Source: Kitasatospora sp. NBC_00458 (lineage in GTDB: Bacteria > Actinomycetota > Actinomycetes > Streptomycetales > Streptomycetaceae). From it: a DNA stretch of 64,000 nt. Position 1 is the first letter of the stretch. Each line of letters opens with the position of its first letter. Made by a program: the position numbers and the translations under genes. Location: contig NZ_CP107904.1 of NCBI RefSeq assembly GCF_036013975.1, forward strand, positions 6,287,001 through 6,351,000, given 5' to 3'. Below the pieces are notes generated by a model. That model was not told the DNA's origin and did no database searches. It was given only the letters and a program-made list of their open reading frames with translations. Below are positions 44,472 through 53,092 of this stretch, in pieces.

Positions 44472-45719
44472 TCAGTCCTGCTGTGCGGCGGCGGCCTCCG
44501 CGAAGGCGTTGGCCAGGGCGGGGGCCACCAGGTCCACCTGCCACTGGCGGGCGCCCAGGCGGCGCAGCGCGGCGGCCACCTCGGTGGCGCCCGCGCCGGC
44601 CGGCGGCTCCCAGGCGACCCGGCGGACCAGGTCCGGGGTGATCAGGTTCTCGGCCGGCAGGTTGTGCGCCTCGGCGAGCTCCGTGACGGCGGCCCGCGCT
44701 CCGGTCAGCCGGGCGGCGGCGACCGGGTCCTTCTCGGCCCAGGCGCGCGGCGGCGGCGGGCCGTCGTGCGGTGCGGCGGCCGGCGGCAGCTGGTTCTCCG
44801 GGACCTCGCGGCCCCGCTGGACGGCGGCCAGCCACTGCTCCAGCTGGCGCCGGTGCACGCGCGGTCCGAAGCCCTGGACCGCCTGGAGCGCGGCGATGTT
44901 CAGCGGCATGGCCAGCGCGGCGTTGACGATCGCGGCGTCCGAGAGCACCCGCCCCGGCGAGACGTCCCGCTCCTGCGCCATCCGGTCCCGGGCGAGCCAG
45001 AGCTCGCGCACCACGACGAGCTGGCGCCGCCGCCGCACCTTGTGCAGCTGCGAGGTGCGGCGCCACGGGTCGGTCCGCGGGGCGGGTCGGGGTGCGGCGG
45101 CGATCGCGGCGAACTCCTCCAGGGCCCAGTCGAGCTTGCCCTGGGCGTCCAGCTCCCGTTCGAGTGCGTCGCGCAGCTCGACCAGCACCTCGACGTCCAG
45201 AGCGGCGTAGCGCAGCCAGGGCTCGGGCAGCGGGCGGGTGGACCAGTCGACCGCGGAGTGCTCCTTGGCCAGGCTCAGGCCGAGCACGCTCTCGGTCATC
45301 GGTCCGAGTCCGACCCGGGCGAAGCCGGCGATGCGCCCGGCCAGCTCGGTGTCGAACAGTCGCCGGGGTCTCATGCCGACCTCGGCCAGACAGGGCAGGT
45401 CCTGGGTGGCGGCGTGCACCACCCATTCGGTGTCGGCGAGGGCTTCGCCGAGTCCGCTCAGGTCGGGGCAGGCGATCGGGTCGATCAGCGCGGTACCGGC
45501 GCCCGCGCGGCGCAGCTGGATGAGGTACGCCCGTTGGCCGTAGCGGTAGCCGGAGGCTCGCTCGGCGTCGACGGCGACCGGTCCGGTTCCCCCGGCGAAG
45601 GCGGCGACGGTGGCGGCCAGCGCCCGTTCGTCCGCCACGACCGGAGGGATCCCCTCCTTCGGTTCGAGGAGCGGGACCGGGGCTGCTTCTTCTGGGATGG
45701 CTGCTACGGCGTCGGTCAC
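44472..45719 (-). CDS. Ribonuclease D-like 3'-5' exonuclease with HRDC domain
   Basis: A 415-residue protein of the DEDD exonuclease superfamily. Catalytic acids are in VAVDAERASGYRYGQ (DxE), in TEWVVHAATQDLPCLAEVG (D) and in LRYAALDVEVLVEL (Y/D). A C-terminal HRDC nucleic-acid-binding domain follows (RRRRQLVVVRELWLARDRMA near 230-300). Likely role: 3' trimming of structured RNA or tRNA. The GTG at 45719 lacks a strong Shine-Dalgarno sequence. It reads leftward, upstream of the thiolase gene in the same direction, but with a terminator between. Confidence 0.9.
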   Translation of the reverse strand: MTDAVAAIPEEAAPVPLLEPKEGIPPVVADERALAATVAAFAGGTGPVAVDAERASGYRYGQRAYLIQLRRAGAGTALIDPIACPDLSGLGEALADTEWVVHAATQDLPCLAEVGMRPRRLFDTELAGRIAGFARVGLGPMTESVLGLSLAKEHSAVDWSTRPLPEPWLRYAALDVEVLVELRDALERELDAQGKLDWALEEFAAIAAAPRPAPRTDPWRRTSQLHKVRRRRQLVVVRELWLARDRMAQERDVSPGRVLSDAAIVNAALAMPLNIAALQAVQGFGPRVHRRQLEQWLAAVQRGREVPENQLPPAAAPHDGPPPPRAWAEKDPVAAARLTGARAAVTELAEAHNLPAENLITPDLVRRVAWEPPAGAGATEVAAALRRLGARQWQVDLVAPALANAFAEAAAAQQD

Positions 45720-46087
45720 CTACCAAGGGTACGACGGTCCCCGCAGCCGGGAGTGTTGTCGGACTGGTCAGACCGCTTCGAGGCCCGGTTCGCCCGATCT
45801 TCGTCCCGATCTTCGTCCCGTCCTTGGTCCGGTCCCGGGGCGGTGCACGGCTCCGCCCCCGGGGGAGTCACCCCCGGGGGCGGAGACGGCGGGCGCGTGC
45901 CCGCCGGAGCCGTGGAGCGCGCGCGTCCCGAGCCAGGGCGCGCGCACCGCCGCGAGCCGTCCGGTGCCGGACCGGCGGAACCGGACGGCACCTGCCCGCC
46001 CCGTCGACCCCGGAACGGAGCGTCCCGGAGGCGAGCGGGCGACAACACAGAAACGTTCCTCCAGGCCGCCGCGGCGGTCCACCAGGG
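45720..46087. other. Intergenic region with a perfect hairpin
   Basis: 368 bp without a gene. A 15-bp perfect inverted repeat (45851-45865 with 45871-45885, 5-nt loop) is the likely terminator of the leftward response regulator gene. The remainder is GC-rich and shows nothing further. Confidence 0.55.
45851..45885 (-). terminator. Hairpin terminator after the response regulator gene
   Basis: 15-bp perfect stem with a 5-nt loop, 200 bases past the stop of the regulator gene. Confidence 0.6.
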
Positions 46088-46807
46088 TCAGTGGATGATG
46101 CCGGTCCGCAGTGCGACCGCGACCATCCCGGCCCGGTCGCCGGTGCCCAGCTTGCGGGCGATGCGGGCGAGGTGGCTCTTCACGGTGAGCGCGGAGAGGC
46201 CCATCGCGACGCCGATGGCCTTGTTCGACTGGCCCTCGGCGACCAGCCGCAGCACCTCGACCTCGCGGCCGGAGAGCTCGCGGTAGGCGGCCTGCTGGGC
46301 CCCCGGCGCACCGGGGGCGCCGGGAGCGCCGCCGGGGGCACCCGCCGCGCCGGGCATGCCCGGCATGCCGGGGCGCCGCATCCGGCCGGCCAGGCCGCCG
46401 GCGCCGAGCGGGAGGCCGGGGCGGCCCGGCATGGCGACGTTGGTGCGGGTACCGGTGACGACGTAGCCCTTCACGCCGCCGGCCAGTGCGCTGCGGACGG
46501 CGCCGATGTCGTCGGCGGCGGAGAGGGCGAGCCCGTTGGGCCAGCCCGCCGCGCGGGTCTCGGCCAGGATGGTGAGTCCGGAGCCGTCGGGGAGGTGGAC
46601 GTCGGCGACGCAGATGTCGCGGGGGGTGGAGACCCTGGGGCGGGCCTCGGCGATCGAGGACACCTCGATCACGTCCCGGACGCCGAGCGCCCAGAGGTGG
46701 CGGGTGACGGTGTTTCGGACGCGGGGATCGGCGATGACCACCATGGCGGTGGGCTTGGTCGGCCGGTAGGCGACCACGTTTGCGGGGTGCTCAAGAAGGA
46801 CCGACAC
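46088..46807 (-). CDS. LuxR/NarL-type response regulator with collagen-like linker
   Basis: A 239-residue DNA-binding regulator. The receiver domain (about 18-118) has one N-terminal Asp (VVIADP) instead of the usual acidic pair, the likely phosphorylation Asp in CVADVHLPDGSG, and a Lys in GGVKGYVV. The linker (about 125-168) is a Gly-Ala-Pro run (GMPGMPGAAGAPGGAPGAP) like collagen repeats. The C-terminal LuxR helix-turn-helix has LSGREVEVLRLVAEGQSNKA and SALTVKSHLARI. No sensor kinase is next to it, so the signal is unknown. The GTG at 46807 follows AGGAGG-like sequence. Confidence 0.88.
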   Translation of the reverse strand: MSVLLEHPANVVAYRPTKPTAMVVIADPRVRNTVTRHLWALGVRDVIEVSSIAEARPRVSTPRDICVADVHLPDGSGLTILAETRAAGWPNGLALSAADDIGAVRSALAGGVKGYVVTGTRTNVAMPGRPGLPLGAGGLAGRMRRPGMPGMPGAAGAPGGAPGAPGAPGAQQAAYRELSGREVEVLRLVAEGQSNKAIGVAMGLSALTVKSHLARIARKLGTGDRAGMVAVALRTGIIH

Positions 46808-47127
46808 CAGGCCTCCTGCGGGGAGTGGCGGACGGAACCCCGAGGGGGCGGTCGGAGTGTTCCGCGTTCGGAAAGGGTCACAGTCTGCTTCGGCATCATC
46901 CGTGCCCGGCTTTAGCGAAAGATCACGATCTAGTGAGTAACAATACGGACAAATCGCGCATGTGACTGATACGACCTGCCTGGAATTCGCACAAAATCGA
47001 TCAGATCGATCGCATAGCAGACGGCTTCGACCGATTTGTTGACGCAGAGCCGGTCCGAAGTCACACTCCGTCAGCCCTGGGGGTGGTGCGGGGCGCGGCG
47101 GAGCCGCTCACCCCGGGACGCCACTCG
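46808..47127 (-). promoter_or_regulatory. AT-rich upstream region of the response regulator gene
   Basis: 320 bp between two leftward genes. The core (about 46911-47040) is unusually AT-rich for this window, with AAAGATCACGATCTAGTGAG, ACAATACGGACAAATCGCGC and the dyad CGATCAGATCGATCG near 46998-47012. It should contain the promoter and several binding sites. Confidence 0.5.
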
Positions 47128-47790
47128 TCAGTGCGAGCGCGGGCGCCGTCGCGCGGGCATCGGGACCACTCCACCGAGTGACGCGACGTCGGCCGGTGAC
47201 TGCGGGGCCGGGGCGGCGGGCGGCAGACCGGCGCCGATGCAGAGCAGGTCCCCCCAGGCCGCGAGGTGCCGCTCGAAGCGGCCGTCGGCCGGTGTCCAGG
47301 ACGCCCGGATCTCGATCTCGGTGCTGGACTCGCGGTCCGACAGCCCGCCGAAGTACTGCGAGGCGCACCGGGTCACCGTGCCCGACGGCTCCGCGTACCC
47401 GGCGCCGTGCGCCTGCAGTGCGTCGAGCAGCCAGGCCCAGCCGACCTCGGAGAGCATCGGGTCGCCGGCCATCTCGGGTTCCAGCTCGGCCCGGGTCATG
47501 GTGACCACCCGGAAGTCCCCGTTCCAGGCCTCCTGGCCGGCCGGGTCGTGCAGCAGCACCAGCCGGCCGTCGGAGAGCTCCTCGCCGTCGACCTCGACGG
47601 CGGCGGTCACGGCGAACGCGAACGGTGCGAGCCGGCGCGGGGCCGGCGCGGGGGAGAGGACGACCTCGGGGCGGAGCCGCGCTCCGGAGAACGCCTCCAC
47701 GGCAGCCCGGAACTCGCTCGGCGCCGTCTCCCGACCCGTTCCGCCACCTGCTCCGCCACCCTGTGCGGGGTGCCCTCCGACCGCTGCCAT
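47128..47790 (-). CDS. DUF3000-family protein
   Basis: A 220-residue protein of the DUF3000 family, found next to hemE in Streptomyces. The conserved part runs from FRAAVEAFSGARLRPEVVL to RHLAAWGDLLCIGAGL with PFAFAVTAAVEVDGEELSDGRLVLLHDP in between. No catalytic motif is visible. It is divergent from hemE with 145 bp between their starts. Function unknown. Confidence 0.85.
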   Translation of the reverse strand: MAAVGGHPAQGGGAGGGTGRETAPSEFRAAVEAFSGARLRPEVVLSPAPAPRRLAPFAFAVTAAVEVDGEELSDGRLVLLHDPAGQEAWNGDFRVVTMTRAELEPEMAGDPMLSEVGWAWLLDALQAHGAGYAEPSGTVTRCASQYFGGLSDRESSTEIEIRASWTPADGRFERHLAAWGDLLCIGAGLPPAAPAPQSPADVASLGGVVPMPARRRPRSH

Positions 47791-47935
47791 GACCCGAAGA
47801 CTAGGTCGAAAACCCGAGTAATCGCCGCAACTTCTTTCCGCGCGGCGCGCCGGGAGGGCAATCCGGCCAGATCTTGGAGGAACCGACGAGCCCGGGCGAG
47901 GGGCGCGGTCCGGGGCCCGTGCGAAGATTTGGGGC

Positions 47936-49051
47936 GTGAGCGAGACAACGGCAGACACCACGGCGGCCGCCCAGGCAGGCACCGCCCCCGGCCAGCAGCC
48001 CCCCGCGCGCCGCGGCGCCGCGTACGACTCCGCGTTCCTGCGGGCCTGCCGGCACGAGCCGGTACCGCACACCCCGGTGTGGTTCATGCGCCAGGCAGGC
48101 CGCTCGCTGCCCGAGTACCTGAAGGTCCGCGAGGGCATCCCCATGCTGGAGTCCTGCATGCGGCCCGAGCTGGTCAAGGAGATCACCCTCCAGCCGGTGC
48201 GCCGGCACAAGGTGGACGCGGCGATCTTCTTCAGCGACATCGTGGTGCCGCTCAAGGCGGTCGGCATCGACGTCGACATCAAGCCCGGCATCGGACCGGT
48301 CATCGCCGACCCGATCCGCACCTTCGAGGACCTCAAGCGGCTGCGCCCGCTGGAGCCCGACGACGTCCCCTACATCACCGAGGCGATCGGCCTGCTCGTC
48401 GACGAGCTGGGCTCCACCCCGCTGATCGGCTTCGCCGGCGCCCCCTACACGCTGGCCAGCTACCTGGTCGAGGGCGGTCCGTCCAAGAACCACGAGAACA
48501 CCAAGGCCATGATGTACGGCGAGCCCGAGCTGTGGGCCGCCTTGGTCGACCGGCTGGCCGACATCACCTCGGCCTTCCTCAAGGTGCAGATCGAGGCCGG
48601 GGCCTCCGCGGTCCAGCTCTTCGACTCCTGGGTCGGCTCGCTCGCCCCGGACGACTACCGCCGCTCGGTCATGCCGGCCAGCACCAAGGTCTTCGACGCC
48701 GTCGCCGGCTACGGCGTGCCGCGGATCCACTTCGGCGTCGGCACCGGCGAGCTGCTCGGCCTGATGGGCCAGGCCGGCGCGGACGTGGTCGGCGTCGACT
48801 GGCGGGTGCCGCTGAACGTCGCCGCCGAGCGGGTCGGCCCCGGCAAGGGCCTGCAGGGCAACCTCGACCCGGCCGTGCTGTTCGCGCCCACCAGGGCCGT
48901 CGAGACCAAGGCCCGCGAGGTGCTGCACGCCGCCCAGGCGCTCGGCTCCAGCGGCCACATCTTCAACCTCGGCCACGGCGTGCTGCCCAGCATGGACCCG
49001 GACGCGCTCAGCCGCCTCGTCGCCTTCGTCCACGAGGCCAGCGCCCGCTGA
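47936..49051 (+). CDS. hemE: Uroporphyrinogen decarboxylase
   Basis: A 371-residue cytoplasmic enzyme that converts uroporphyrinogen III to coproporphyrinogen III. After a 30-residue variable start come HTPVWFMRQAGRSLPEYLKV (active-site Arg region), FSDIVVPLKAVGIDVDI and GFAGAPYTLASYLVEG; the C-terminal half has the QLFDSWVGSLAP and DWRVPLN segments. The GTG at 47936 has no Shine-Dalgarno and an AAGATT box 6 bases before it, suggesting a leaderless transcript. Its product feeds the coproporphyrin-dependent route represented by the genes at 51656 and 53089. Confidence 0.96.
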   Translation: MSETTADTTAAAQAGTAPGQQPPARRGAAYDSAFLRACRHEPVPHTPVWFMRQAGRSLPEYLKVREGIPMLESCMRPELVKEITLQPVRRHKVDAAIFFSDIVVPLKAVGIDVDIKPGIGPVIADPIRTFEDLKRLRPLEPDDVPYITEAIGLLVDELGSTPLIGFAGAPYTLASYLVEGGPSKNHENTKAMMYGEPELWAALVDRLADITSAFLKVQIEAGASAVQLFDSWVGSLAPDDYRRSVMPASTKVFDAVAGYGVPRIHFGVGTGELLGLMGQAGADVVGVDWRVPLNVAAERVGPGKGLQGNLDPAVLFAPTRAVETKAREVLHAAQALGSSGHIFNLGHGVLPSMDPDALSRLVAFVHEASAR

Positions 49052-49059
49052 CGCCCGTG

Positions 49060-49104
49060 CGGTACGGCGGCGGGCCCTCCACGCGGGGGCCCGCCGCCGT
49101 ACCG
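49060..49104. terminator. Bidirectional terminator after hemE
   Basis: An 18-bp perfect stem (49060-49077 with 49087-49104) and 9-nt loop between hemE and the converging DUF4349 gene. Confidence 0.85.
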
Positions 49105-49121
49105 GCCGTTCCCGGGCCGCG

Positions 49122-50312
49122 CTACTCCTCCTCGCCCGCCGCGGGGACCGCCGGACGCTCCGTGGGTGCGGCCGGCACCTTCGGGCCCCCGGCCGGACTC
49201 CCGGCCGGACCGCTGACGGGGACGGCGGGCTCCGCGGACTGCTCCTCCGGGGCGTCCGGGGCCGCTGGGGCGTCCGGGGCCTGAGCGGCCCGCGCCGCCA
49301 CCGCCCGCCGCCGTCGCAGCACCCAGAGCACCAGCGCCACCGGCCCGGCCACCAGCAGGAACGGCACCGCCGCGGCGATCGCGACCGCGATCCCGCGCAC
49401 GATCGCGGCCAGCACGCCCCAGCCGCCGCCCAGCGCGGAGCCGACCGAGTCCCAGAAGCCGTCTTCGTCGTCGTCCGCGTCGGGCTCGTCCGGGGCGGGA
49501 GTGTCCGCCTTCTGCCGCACGTCCAGCGTGATGGTGGACAGCGAGGTCTTCGCCGACAGCTCCTTCAGCTGCTTCTGCAGCGACTCCAGGTCCGCCTCGC
49601 GGCGGCTCAGCTCGCCCTCCAGACTGGTGATCTCGCCCAGCGTCTTCGCCTGCGCCATCAGCGCCCGGACCCGGTCCACGCTCGCCTGCTGGGTCTGCAC
49701 CCGGCTGCCGACGTCCGCGACCTGCTGGGTCAGGTCGTCCGCCTGGCTGCGGCGGGAGAGCACCTCGCCCAGCCCGGCCAGCTGGTCCAGCGTCTGCTGG
49801 AACGCCGCCGACGGCACCTTCACCGTCAGCTGCCCGTTCTGCGGACCGGGCGGATCCATGTCGACCGGGCGCTTTCCGCCGCCCCCGCCGCCGGGCTGCG
49901 CGCCGTAGCCGCTCACCGTCTCGCTCGCCACGTAGCCGCCGGCGCCGGTCGCCAGCTCGCGGGCCCTCGCGAGCGCGGTGTCCGTCTTCGCCACCCGTAC
50001 CGACAGCTGCGCGCTGTACGCGATCTGCCGCGTGTCCACCACCGGCACCGCGGCGGGCTTCCCGGCGCCCGCCTCGCCGCCCGTCCCGGTGCCCGCCTCC
50101 GGAGCCGCCTTCGGCGCGGCGGAGGGCGCGACGCCCGCCACCTCCGGTGCGGCCGGTGCGGGCGCCGCGGCCGCGTCACCCGCCGCGGCCGCGGCCGTGC
50201 CCGCCCTGGCGCTCATGTCGCCCTTGCCCTCGGACGCGCTGCACCCGCCCGCCACGACCGCCGCCACGGCCACCGCCGCCAGCGCCGCCGCTCCCCGTCG
50301 TCCTCGTTCCAC
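49122..50312 (-). CDS. DUF4349-type lipoprotein
   Basis: A 396-residue envelope protein. The lipobox is VAGGC with the lipidated Cys at residue 24. A Gly/Ala/Pro-rich spacer is followed by the DUF4349 core (about 100-270) with IAYSAQLSVRVAKTDTALARARELA, then a long coiled coil (about 165-250, QADDLTQQVADVGSRVQTQQ). One C-terminal membrane span (about 290-325, VAIAAAVPFLLVAGPVALVLWV) leads to a basic stretch and a Pro/Ala/Glu tail inside the cell. So it may cross the membrane with lipid and helix anchors. Function unknown. The start is the GTG at 50312. Confidence 0.85.
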   Translation of the reverse strand: MERGRRGAAALAAVAVAAVVAGGCSASEGKGDMSARAGTAAAAAGDAAAAPAPAAPEVAGVAPSAAPKAAPEAGTGTGGEAGAGKPAAVPVVDTRQIAYSAQLSVRVAKTDTALARARELATGAGGYVASETVSGYGAQPGGGGGGKRPVDMDPPGPQNGQLTVKVPSAAFQQTLDQLAGLGEVLSRRSQADDLTQQVADVGSRVQTQQASVDRVRALMAQAKTLGEITSLEGELSRREADLESLQKQLKELSAKTSLSTITLDVRQKADTPAPDEPDADDDEDGFWDSVGSALGGGWGVLAAIVRGIAVAIAAAVPFLLVAGPVALVLWVLRRRRAVAARAAQAPDAPAAPDAPEEQSAEPAVPVSGPAGSPAGGPKVPAAPTERPAVPAAGEEE

Positions 50313-50450
50313 GATCGAGTCCTCCCCGCGTCCACAGTTCCGGCGCCGTTTCCTTCCGGCACTCGCACCATTCGACGGGAGCGGGCCCGGATCGGACCCG
50401 CTCCGGAGGTCGCAGCTCGATCACGGCTCGGCTGCGGAGCGGACAAGGCG

Positions 50451-50899
50451 TCAGACCGCCTCCACCACGATCCCCGCCCGCCGCAGCAGTGCCGCCGTCA
50501 CCCCGTCACCCGGCCGCAGCGTCCCGCCGAACGTCCCGTCGTAGACCTGCCCGCAGCCGCAGGACGGGCTGCGGGCCGTCAGCAGCGCCCGGCGCGCGCC
50601 GCCCGCCTCGGCGGCGGCCAGCGCCGCCCGCGCCCCCGCCACGAACTCCGCGGTGCGGTCGGCGCCGGTCGCGTCCACCACCCGGGCCCGCCCGTCCAGC
50701 ACGTCCGCGCCGTCGCCGCCGACGATCTCGGCCGGGGGCCGTGGCGTCGGCAGCCCGCCGGCCCCTCCGGGCAGACCACCACGGCCCGCCCCGCCCCGAC
50801 CGCCCCGACCGCCCCGACCGCCGCCTCCGCCGTCTTCGCCCGCCCGTCGTACCGGCACGGCACACCGGTCAGACAGGCGCTCACCAGGATCGGTTCCAT
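50451..50899 (-). pseudogene. DUF523-family gene with a frameshift
   Basis: The first part (ATG at 50899) reads MEPILVSACLTGVPCRYDGR then VVVCPEGPAG, the expected DUF523 start with its cysteines. The second part, in another frame, reads GGLPTPRPPAEIVGGDGADV and on to ARSPSCGCGQVYDGTFGG, the expected remainder. The two join near 50755-50772 if one base is added in the G-run GGAGGGGCCGG. So a single-base deletion, or a base-calling error in a homopolymer, splits the gene. A triple nine-base repeat (AVGAVGAVGA) lies just before. If real, the protein is non-functional. The SPSCGCG motif suggests metal binding in intact family members. Confidence 0.75.
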
Positions 50900-50952
50900 G
50901 CCGGCGAGCCTAGGGGGAGGTCCGGGGGCTTCGAAGTCGCTACCGTGGAGCC

Positions 50953-51621
50953 ATGAGTGAGTTGCCGGACTGGATGTACGCACCCCGCCTGGAGGGGTGG
51001 CTCGCCGATGACCTCGACCATCTCCCGGAAGCGCCGCGGCACACCGAACTGATCGACGGAGCACTGGTCTTCATGATGTCCCCGCAGCGTTCCTGGCACA
51101 GTCGTGCGGTCTCGGCGCTGATCGCCGTCCTGGAGGACCTCGCACCTGACGACTTCCTGGCCGAGCGGGAGATGGCGATCAAGCTGAACCGGCGCAATCG
51201 CCCGGAGCCGGACCTGGTCGTCGCGACGACCGAGTACGACCCCGACCGGACGTGGTTCGCGCCGACGGACGTCGCACTCGTCATCGAGGTCGTCTCGCCG
51301 GAGTCGGCCGACCGCGACCGGATGGTCAAGCTGCGCAAGTACGCCGAGGCCGGGATCCCCCACTACTGGGTGATCGAGGAGGAGGACGGACTGCCGGTGG
51401 CGTACGTCTACGAGATCGACCCCAACCTGTCGGCCTACTCGCCCGCCGGGATCTTCCGGGGACGGCTTCGGCGGCCGGTGCCGTTCCCGGTCGACATCGA
51501 CCTCGACGCGCTCGTCCCGGCGCCCAAGGCCTCGAAGGCTTCCAAGGCCTCGAAGGCTTCCAAGGCTTCCAAGGCTTCCAAGGCGTCCGAGGCCTCGAAG
51601 GGGCGGAAGCGGGCGGATTGA
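50953..51621 (+). CDS. Uma2-family endonuclease-like protein with KAS-repeat tail
   Basis: A 222-residue protein of the Uma2 (DUF820) PD-(D/E)XK-like family. The fold core includes RHTELIDGALVFMMSPQRSW, PEPDLVVATTEYD (D), VALVIEVVSPESADRDRMVKL (E and K of the metal site) and YAEAGIPHYWVI. The last 35 residues are a tandem KASKASKAS tail ending GRKRAD, Lys-rich like the tail of histone-like proteins. Starts at the ATG 50953 after a TACCGT box 6 bases upstream, so it may be leaderless. Biological target unknown. Confidence 0.85.
   Translation: MSELPDWMYAPRLEGWLADDLDHLPEAPRHTELIDGALVFMMSPQRSWHSRAVSALIAVLEDLAPDDFLAEREMAIKLNRRNRPEPDLVVATTEYDPDRTWFAPTDVALVIEVVSPESADRDRMVKLRKYAEAGIPHYWVIEEEDGLPVAYVYEIDPNLSAYSPAGIFRGRLRRPVPFPVDIDLDALVPAPKASKASKASKASKASKASKASEASKGRKRAD
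51526..51597 (+). repeat. Eight tandem 9-bp repeats encoding KAS/EAS
   Basis: Eight nine-base units, mostly AAGGCTTCC and AAGGCCTCG, within the Uma2 gene. Each encodes Lys-Ala-Ser (the last Glu-Ala-Ser). Expected to change copy number by slippage without shifting the frame. Confidence 0.9.
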
Positions 51622-51655
51622 GGCAAAGGTGTAAAGACCTGCAAGACTGCGAGGC

Positions 51656-53092
51656 ATGTCGCAAGCACATGTCGTCGTGATCGGCGGCGGGATCGCGGGG
51701 CTGACCGCGGCCGCCGTGCTCAGCGGGGCCGCCGGCGGAGCGGCCCGGGCGCGGGTGACGCTGCTGGAGGCGTCGGAGCGGCTGGGCGGGAAGCTGTGGG
51801 GCGGCGAGGTCGGCGGGATCCGGGTGGACCTCGGGGCCGAGTCGATGCTGGCCCGGCGGCCGGAGGCGGTCGAGCTGGCCCGCGCCGTCGGACTGGGCGG
51901 CGAACTGGAGCCGCCGACCACCGCCAAGGCCGCGATCTGGACCAGGGGCGCGCTGCGGCCGCTGCCCGGCGGACAGGTGATGGGCGTCCCCGGGGACCTC
52001 GCCGCACTGGAGGCCTCCGGCGTGCTGAGCGCCGAGGGCCTGGAACGGGCCCGGCACGAGGGCCCCGCCGAGGCGGTCACGGACGACGTCGCGATCGGGC
52101 GGTACGTCGCCGACCGGCTCGGCCGCGAGGTGGTGGACCGGCTGGTCGAACCGCTCCTCGGCGGCGTCTACGCCGGGCGCGCCGACGAGATCTCGCTGCG
52201 GGCCGCCGTCCCCGCACTGCTGCCGGTCGCCCGTGGCGGCGGCTCGCTGGTCGACGGCGTCCACGCACTGGCCACCCGCCCGCAGACCGCCGGGACACCC
52301 GTCTTCCAGGGCCTGCGCGGCGGTCTCGGCACCCTGCCGACCGCGGTCGCCGCGGCCTGCGCCGGGGCCGGCGTCGAACTGCGCACCCGCACCGCCGTCA
52401 CCGGGCTGCACCGCACCCCGGACGGCTGGCGGGTGCTGACCGGCGAGGGCGGGGAGCTGCGCGCGACCGCCGTCGTGCTGGCCGTGCCCGCGCCCGCCGC
52501 CGCCCGCCTGCTGCGCGCCGACGCGCCGGCCGCCGCCGCCGAGCTGGACGCCGTCGAGTACGCGGGGATGGCGCTGGTCACCCTGGCGTTCCGGCGCTCC
52601 GACCTGCCGGAGCCGCCGTCCGGCAGCGGCTTCCTGGTGCCGCCGGTGGACGGGCGCCGGATCAAGGCGTCGACGTTCTCCTCCAACAAGTGGGGCTGGC
52701 TGGAGCGTTCCGCCCCGGACGCGTTCGTGCTGCGCACCTCGCTGGGCCGGCTGCGCGAGGAGGAGCCGCTGGAGCTGCCGGACGGGGAACTGGTCGCCCG
52801 TTCGCTGGCCGACCTGGGCGAGGCGATCGGCCTGACCGCCCGCCCGTACGACACCGCCGTCACCCGCTGGCGGGCCGGACTGCCGCAGTACCCGGTCGGC
52901 CACCTGGACCGGGTGGCCCGGATCCGGGCGGCCGCGGACCGGGTGGGCGCGCTGGCGCTGTGCGGCGCCGCGTACGACGGGGTGGGCATCCCGGCGTGCA
53001 TCGCGAGCGCCCGGACGGCCGTCGCGGGGCTCGACGGAGTGCTGACCCCGCCGACCGGGGAGAACGTCACGGAGAGGACAATGAGCGCATGA
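51656..53092 (+). CDS. hemY: Coproporphyrinogen III oxidase (HemY/CgoX-type flavoenzyme)
   Basis: A 478-residue FAD enzyme. The dinucleotide motif is VVVIGGGIAGLTAAAVL (residues 6-22), followed by LLEASERLGGKLW and GIRVDLGAESM, and the C-terminal ALCGAAYDGVGIPACIASAR closes the FAD site. In actinobacteria this family oxidises coproporphyrinogen III to coproporphyrin III. The next gene, a coproheme decarboxylase, supports that route rather than the classical protoporphyrin one. An AAGACT box 7 bases before the ATG suggests a leaderless transcript. The stop overlaps the next ATG. Confidence 0.93.
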   Translation: MSQAHVVVIGGGIAGLTAAAVLSGAAGGAARARVTLLEASERLGGKLWGGEVGGIRVDLGAESMLARRPEAVELARAVGLGGELEPPTTAKAAIWTRGALRPLPGGQVMGVPGDLAALEASGVLSAEGLERARHEGPAEAVTDDVAIGRYVADRLGREVVDRLVEPLLGGVYAGRADEISLRAAVPALLPVARGGGSLVDGVHALATRPQTAGTPVFQGLRGGLGTLPTAVAAACAGAGVELRTRTAVTGLHRTPDGWRVLTGEGGELRATAVVLAVPAPAAARLLRADAPAAAAELDAVEYAGMALVTLAFRRSDLPEPPSGSGFLVPPVDGRRIKASTFSSNKWGWLERSAPDAFVLRTSLGRLREEEPLELPDGELVARSLADLGEAIGLTARPYDTAVTRWRAGLPQYPVGHLDRVARIRAAADRVGALALCGAAYDGVGIPACIASARTAVAGLDGVLTPPTGENVTERTMSA

